Positions 61,026 to 64,000 of a stretch of 64,000 nucleotides of DNA are shown here, piece by piece. The DNA lies in assembly GCF_026810365.1 (NCBI RefSeq), contig NZ_CP113948.1, positions 3,813,501-3,877,500 of the forward strand, in the 5' to 3' direction. The number at the start of each line of letters is the position of its first letter. The stretch's first letter is position 1. The DNA is from Flavobacterium praedii. Its GTDB lineage: Bacteria > Bacteroidota > Bacteroidia > Flavobacteriales > Flavobacteriaceae. A program made the translations under genes and the position numbers. The notes below the pieces were generated by a model. That model searched no databases, had not been told where the DNA came from, and was given only the letters and a program-made list of their open reading frames with translations.

Positions 61026-61376
61026 ATGAAAAATTATTTAGAATATAAAGGATATATCGGGACTGTAGAATTTTCAGCAGATGACAAGACTTTCTTTGGG
61101 AAAATTCAAGGCATAAACGATTTGGTTACTTTTGAAGGCAGTTCGGTAGATGAGTTAGAAAAATCTTTTCAAGAATCAGTTCTTGATTATTTAGAAATTT
61201 GTGTAACTTTAAATAAGTCACCCGAGAAAGTTTTTAAGGGTTCTTTTAATGTTCGAGTTTCACAAGAATTACATCAAAAAACAGCTCTTTTGGCCTCTAA
61301 AAAAGGTTTGAATTTAAATGATGTTGTAAAAGAAGCGTTGTTCTATATTGTAAATCATGAGGAGGTTTTAAACTAA
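61026..61376 (+). CDS. hicB: HicB-family antitoxin
   Basis: 116 residues. The N-terminal HicB partial RNase H-like half has YKGYIGTVEFSADDKTFFGKIQGINDLVTFEGSSVDELEKSFQESVLDYLE. The C-terminal half has FNVRVSQELHQKTALLASKKGLNLNDVVKEALFYIV, a ribbon-helix-helix DNA-binding region. It neutralises HicA and should repress the operon through the palindrome upstream of hicA. It overlaps no other gene and ends at a bidirectional terminator. Confidence 0.9.
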   Translation: MKNYLEYKGYIGTVEFSADDKTFFGKIQGINDLVTFEGSSVDELEKSFQESVLDYLEICVTLNKSPEKVFKGSFNVRVSQELHQKTALLASKKGLNLNDVVKEALFYIVNHEEVLN

Positions 61377-61404
61377 AAAAACCGAAGCATTGCTACTTCG
61401 GTTT
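61372..61404. terminator. Bidirectional terminator between hicB and the M3 peptidase
   Basis: AAACCGAAG (61379-61387) pairs with CTTCGGTTT (61396-61404), with a run of A on the left side. It ends hicAB (+) and the peptidase gene (-), which converge. Confidence 0.75.
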
Positions 61405-61428
61405 CTACTATTTCTAAAAACTAAAAGG

Positions 61429-63456
61429 CTATAATAACCCCGCTCTTTTCAACAAAGCATCTGGTTTTGGTTCTTGTCCTCTAAATCGTTTGTACAAAAT
61501 CATCGGGTGTTCTGTTCCTCCTTTTGAGAGTACATGTTCTTTAAATTTCTCTGCTACCTCCATATTAAATATCCCTTCTTCTAAGAAATAATCAAAAGCA
61601 TCTGCATCTAATACTTCGGCCCATTTGTAACTGTAATAACCTGAAGAATATCCTCCTTGAAAAATATGTGAAAAGGCAGTACTCATCGCATTTTCCTTAA
61701 CATCAGGATACAATTGTGTCGAAGCAAATTGCTCGGTTTCAAACGCTTTGATATCTACAATATTGGTTGGGTCTTGTCCGTGCCAAGCCATATCCAACAA
61801 TCCAAAACTCAATTGGCGCATCGTTGCTAAACCTTCTTGGAAACTAGCACTTTCTTTTATTTTTTGTACATATTCCTGTGGAATAATTTCTCCAGTTTCG
61901 TAATGGTGTGCAAACAAAGCCAAAGCTTCTGGCTCGTAGCACCAGTTTTCCATAATCTGACTTGGTAATTCTACAAAGTCCCAATATACAGATGTTCCTG
62001 AAAGATTTGGGTAGGTGGTATTGGCTAACATTCCGTGCAATCCGTGACCAAATTCGTGAAATAAAGTGGTCACTTCGTTAAATGTTAAAAGTGACGGTTT
62101 GGTTTCGGTAGGTTTTGTAAAGTTGCATACATTCGAAATGTGTGGTCTTTCGTTTATGCCGTCTTTTATATATTGTGATTTGTATGAAGTCATCCAAGCA
62201 CCGTTTCGTTTCCCTTTTCTAGGAAAGAAATCAGCGTAGAAAACAGCGACCAATTCGTTGTTTTTATCTGTTACTTCGTATGTAGTTACTTCTTCATGGT
62301 ATTTGTCGATATCGAAAACCTCGGTAAAAGTCAGTCCGTATAATTTTTCGGCAATGGTAAAAGCGCCGTTCAATACTTTCTCTAATTGAAAATAAGGTTT
62401 CAGTTTTTCGTCATCTAAATTGAATAATTGCTGTTTCAATTTCTCTGAATAATAGGCACCGTCCCATTTTTCAAGCTGTTCGATACCATCTAATTCTTTG
62501 GCGAAAGCCGATAATTGATCAAATTCTTTTTGTGCAGCTGGTTTGGCTTTGGCCAATAAATCATTCGAAAAAGACAGCACTTTCTCAGGGCTTTCGGCCA
62601 TGCGTTCTTCCAAAACAAAATGGGCGTGAGTTTTATAACCTAAAAGATTGGCTCTTTCAAAACGCAGTTTGGCAATTTTTAAAACAATTTCTTGATTGTC
62701 AAATTCGTTATTTTGAAAACATCTGGCGCCAAAAGCAATAGCCATTTTTTTGCGCAATTCGCGATTATCTGCATACGTCACAAACGGAATGTAACTAGGA
62801 TGATCCAAGGTGAAAATCCAGCCTTCTTTTTCTTGGGCTTTCGCCAAAGAACGAGCGGCTTCGATAGTGCCTTCCGGTAAACCCGCTAAATCATTTTCAT
62901 CAGTAAGGTGCAATTCGAAAGCATTGGTTTCAGCCAAAACATTTTCACCAAACTGCAAGCTCAGTTTAGATAACTCTTTGTCAATTTCTCGTAACTGATT
63001 TTTTTTGTTTTCAGGTAAATTAGCACCATTTCTAGAAAAACTTTTATATTGTTTGTCCAAAAGCGTTATTTGCTCTGGATTTAAGTTTAAAGATTCTCTT
63101 TGGTCATAAACGGTTTTTACTTTGGCAAATAAAGCAGCGTTCAAACGAACGTCATTTCCAAACTCAGAAAGCAAAGGAGAAACGTCTTGCGCTATTTTTT
63201 GCATTTCGTCACTTGTTTCAGCAGAATTTAGATTAAAAAAAATACTTGAAATTCGATCCAAAGTATCTCCGCTAAAAGATAAAGCTTCAATTGTATTTTG
63301 AAAATTAGGGTTTTCAGGATTGTTAACAATGAAATCTATTTCGGCTTTTGCCAAAACGATACCTTCTTGAAAAGCAGGGAGGTAATCTTCGTTTCTTATT
63401 TTTGAAAATGGCGCAGTGTCTAGTTTTGTAATAAATTTTTGAAGTAATATATTCAT
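61429..63456 (-). CDS. M3-family metallopeptidase (oligopeptidase / dipeptidyl carboxypeptidase-like)
   Basis: 675 residues. The zinc motif HEFGH (about 467-471) lies in TLFHEFGHGLHGMLANTTYPNLSGTSVYWDFVELPSQ. Blocks FYADFFPRKGKRNGAWMTSY and the C-terminal FSHIFQGGYSSGYYSYKWAEVLDADAFDYF...MILYKRFRGQEP are typical of the OpdA/Dcp branch. No signal peptide is seen, so a cytoplasmic role in peptide breakdown is likely. It converges with hicAB. Confidence 0.92.
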   Translation of the reverse strand: MNILLQKFITKLDTAPFSKIRNEDYLPAFQEGIVLAKAEIDFIVNNPENPNFQNTIEALSFSGDTLDRISSIFFNLNSAETSDEMQKIAQDVSPLLSEFGNDVRLNAALFAKVKTVYDQRESLNLNPEQITLLDKQYKSFSRNGANLPENKKNQLREIDKELSKLSLQFGENVLAETNAFELHLTDENDLAGLPEGTIEAARSLAKAQEKEGWIFTLDHPSYIPFVTYADNRELRKKMAIAFGARCFQNNEFDNQEIVLKIAKLRFERANLLGYKTHAHFVLEERMAESPEKVLSFSNDLLAKAKPAAQKEFDQLSAFAKELDGIEQLEKWDGAYYSEKLKQQLFNLDDEKLKPYFQLEKVLNGAFTIAEKLYGLTFTEVFDIDKYHEEVTTYEVTDKNNELVAVFYADFFPRKGKRNGAWMTSYKSQYIKDGINERPHISNVCNFTKPTETKPSLLTFNEVTTLFHEFGHGLHGMLANTTYPNLSGTSVYWDFVELPSQIMENWCYEPEALALFAHHYETGEIIPQEYVQKIKESASFQEGLATMRQLSFGLLDMAWHGQDPTNIVDIKAFETEQFASTQLYPDVKENAMSTAFSHIFQGGYSSGYYSYKWAEVLDADAFDYFLEEGIFNMEVAEKFKEHVLSKGGTEHPMILYKRFRGQEPKPDALLKRAGLL

Positions 63457-63566
63457 GATATTTATTTGTATTATTGTAAAGAACTAGCTGTTAGTTAATT
63501 ACGATTTTTAATTAAGAAAAAAACATTAATTTTTACGATTATAGTGCATTTAATCGATTTTTTATG

Positions 63567-63738
63567 TACTTTTGTCGAGTAATTAATTCACACAAAAATT
63601 AATTACTTCGAAATTAAAAGCTCTTTTTGATCCCAAATCGAAAGAAACTAAATATTAAAATTATATTGATAATACTAAATTTCCCCAGATTTAGAGTTTA
63701 CAATATCAAAAAAGCTCCTTTTTTTAAGGAGCTTTTTT
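63567..63738 (+). ncRNA. Candidate small RNA between the M3 peptidase and purE
   Basis: A perfect -7 box (TACTTTTG, 63567-63574) points away from any + strand gene. It is followed by an AT-rich hairpin (GTAATTAATT near 63579 with AATTAATTAC near 63600), a second hairpin (ATATTG...CTAAAT / ATTTAG...CAATAT, 63663-63706), and a strong terminator (63708-63738). The predicted transcript is about 157 nt. The -33 element is weak and the terminator is shared with purE. Confidence 0.4.
63708..63738. terminator. Terminator downstream of purE
   Basis: AAAAAAGCTCCTT (63708-63720) pairs with AAGGAGCTTTTTT (63726-63738). It works in both directions and overlaps the purE stop by one base. Confidence 0.85.
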
Positions 63739-64000
63739 TATTTATTTAAGGTTGCAGAAGATTTGTAAACGGCTTCTTTTAAACTTTCTTTGTATAAAAT
63801 AATTTTATCCAAAATAGTTGCGTTGGCACTTCCAATAATTTGAGCCGCTAGAATTCCAGCATTTTTGGCGCCATTTAAGGCTACAGTAGCAACGGGAACT
63901 CCTCCAGGCATTTGTAAAATAGATAACACGCTATCCCAACCATCGATAGAATTGCTAGATTTTACAGGAACTCCGATGACAGGTAGTGGAGACATCGAGG
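63738..64000 (-). CDS. purE: N5-carboxyaminoimidazole ribonucleotide mutase, 5' part missing
   Basis: The C-terminal 87 or so codons of PurE are in the window and the gene continues past the right edge. Visible motifs are [54 protein letters not shown] broken over the usual blocks: [23 protein letters not shown], and NAGILAAQ. The family has about 160 residues, so roughly half is missing. The methionine seen near 63995 is internal. It makes CAIR from N5-CAIR in purine synthesis and ends at a terminator. Confidence 0.92.
   Translation of the reverse strand, partial: SMSPLPVIGVPVKSSNSIDGWDSVLSILQMPGGVPVATVALNGAKNAGILAAQIIGSANATILDKIILYKESLKEAVYKSSATLNK

Overview
The window is AT-rich, gene-dense DNA from a member of the Bacteroidota, almost certainly Flavobacterium or a close relative. 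The evidence is the type IX secretion and gliding block porV-porU / gldJ / murF, a SusC/SusD pair, Bacteroidota-type -7 boxes (TAnnTTTG), weak Shine-Dalgarno signals, and many palindromic intergenic repeats of the kind I recall from Flavobacterium genomes. No phage, insertion sequence with a transposase, rRNA operon or CRISPR array is visible. There is one tRNA (Val).

Layout. 1-8.1 kb: outer-membrane secretion and gliding genes (porV, cut by the left edge; porU; gldJ), then murF. 8.1-24.1 kb: a polysaccharide utilisation locus. It has a membrane-tethered LuxR-type regulator divergent from susC-susD, then a secreted endonuclease/exonuclease/phosphatase-fold protein, a GH30 glucanase and two GH3 beta-glucosidases. 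The enzyme set fits beta-glucan (beta-1,6-glucan or laminarin) degradation. 24.1-33.7 kb: tRNA-Val, a glycosyltransferase, a MiaE-like tRNA hydroxylase, an AsmA-like protein, an MlaE-MlaF-MlaD lipid transport operon, and folC. 33.7-39.3 kb: exbB-exbD and tonB, separated by an oxidoreductase that sits between repeat-rich spacers, then an amino-acid dehydrogenase. 39.4-43.3 kb: two tandem chalcone-isomerase-like secreted proteins, anmK, and an acyl-CoA dehydrogenase. 43.4-46.8 kb: a Crp/Fnr regulator followed by a redox/stress-like cassette (AhpD-like, NTF2-like, PNPOx-like, AraC). 46.9-51.6 kb: GNAT, SDR, a secreted protein of unknown function, a SprT-like protease, and manC. 51.6-56.1 kb: a second MlaF/MlaE pair without an MCE protein, a GT2, a methyltransferase, and a KAS III-like synthase. 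56.6-64 kb: gcvP, a UbiA-like membrane protein, a hicAB toxin-antitoxin pair, an M3 peptidase, and purE (cut by the right edge).

How the parts connect. TonB/ExbB/ExbD would energise the SusC transporter. PorV/PorU would export and anchor proteins that carry C-terminal T9SS signals. The PUL regulator probably senses an oligosaccharide in the periplasm and acts on DNA directly through its cytoplasmic HTH. The most unusual material is non-coding: two copies of a structured element with conserved ends and different stems (36850-36968 and 56426-56560), a structured element with a C(UUCG)G hairpin after exbD, a candidate small RNA between the M3 peptidase and purE, and several other palindrome families. 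Family assignments rest on motifs and remembered family features; no database search was possible.
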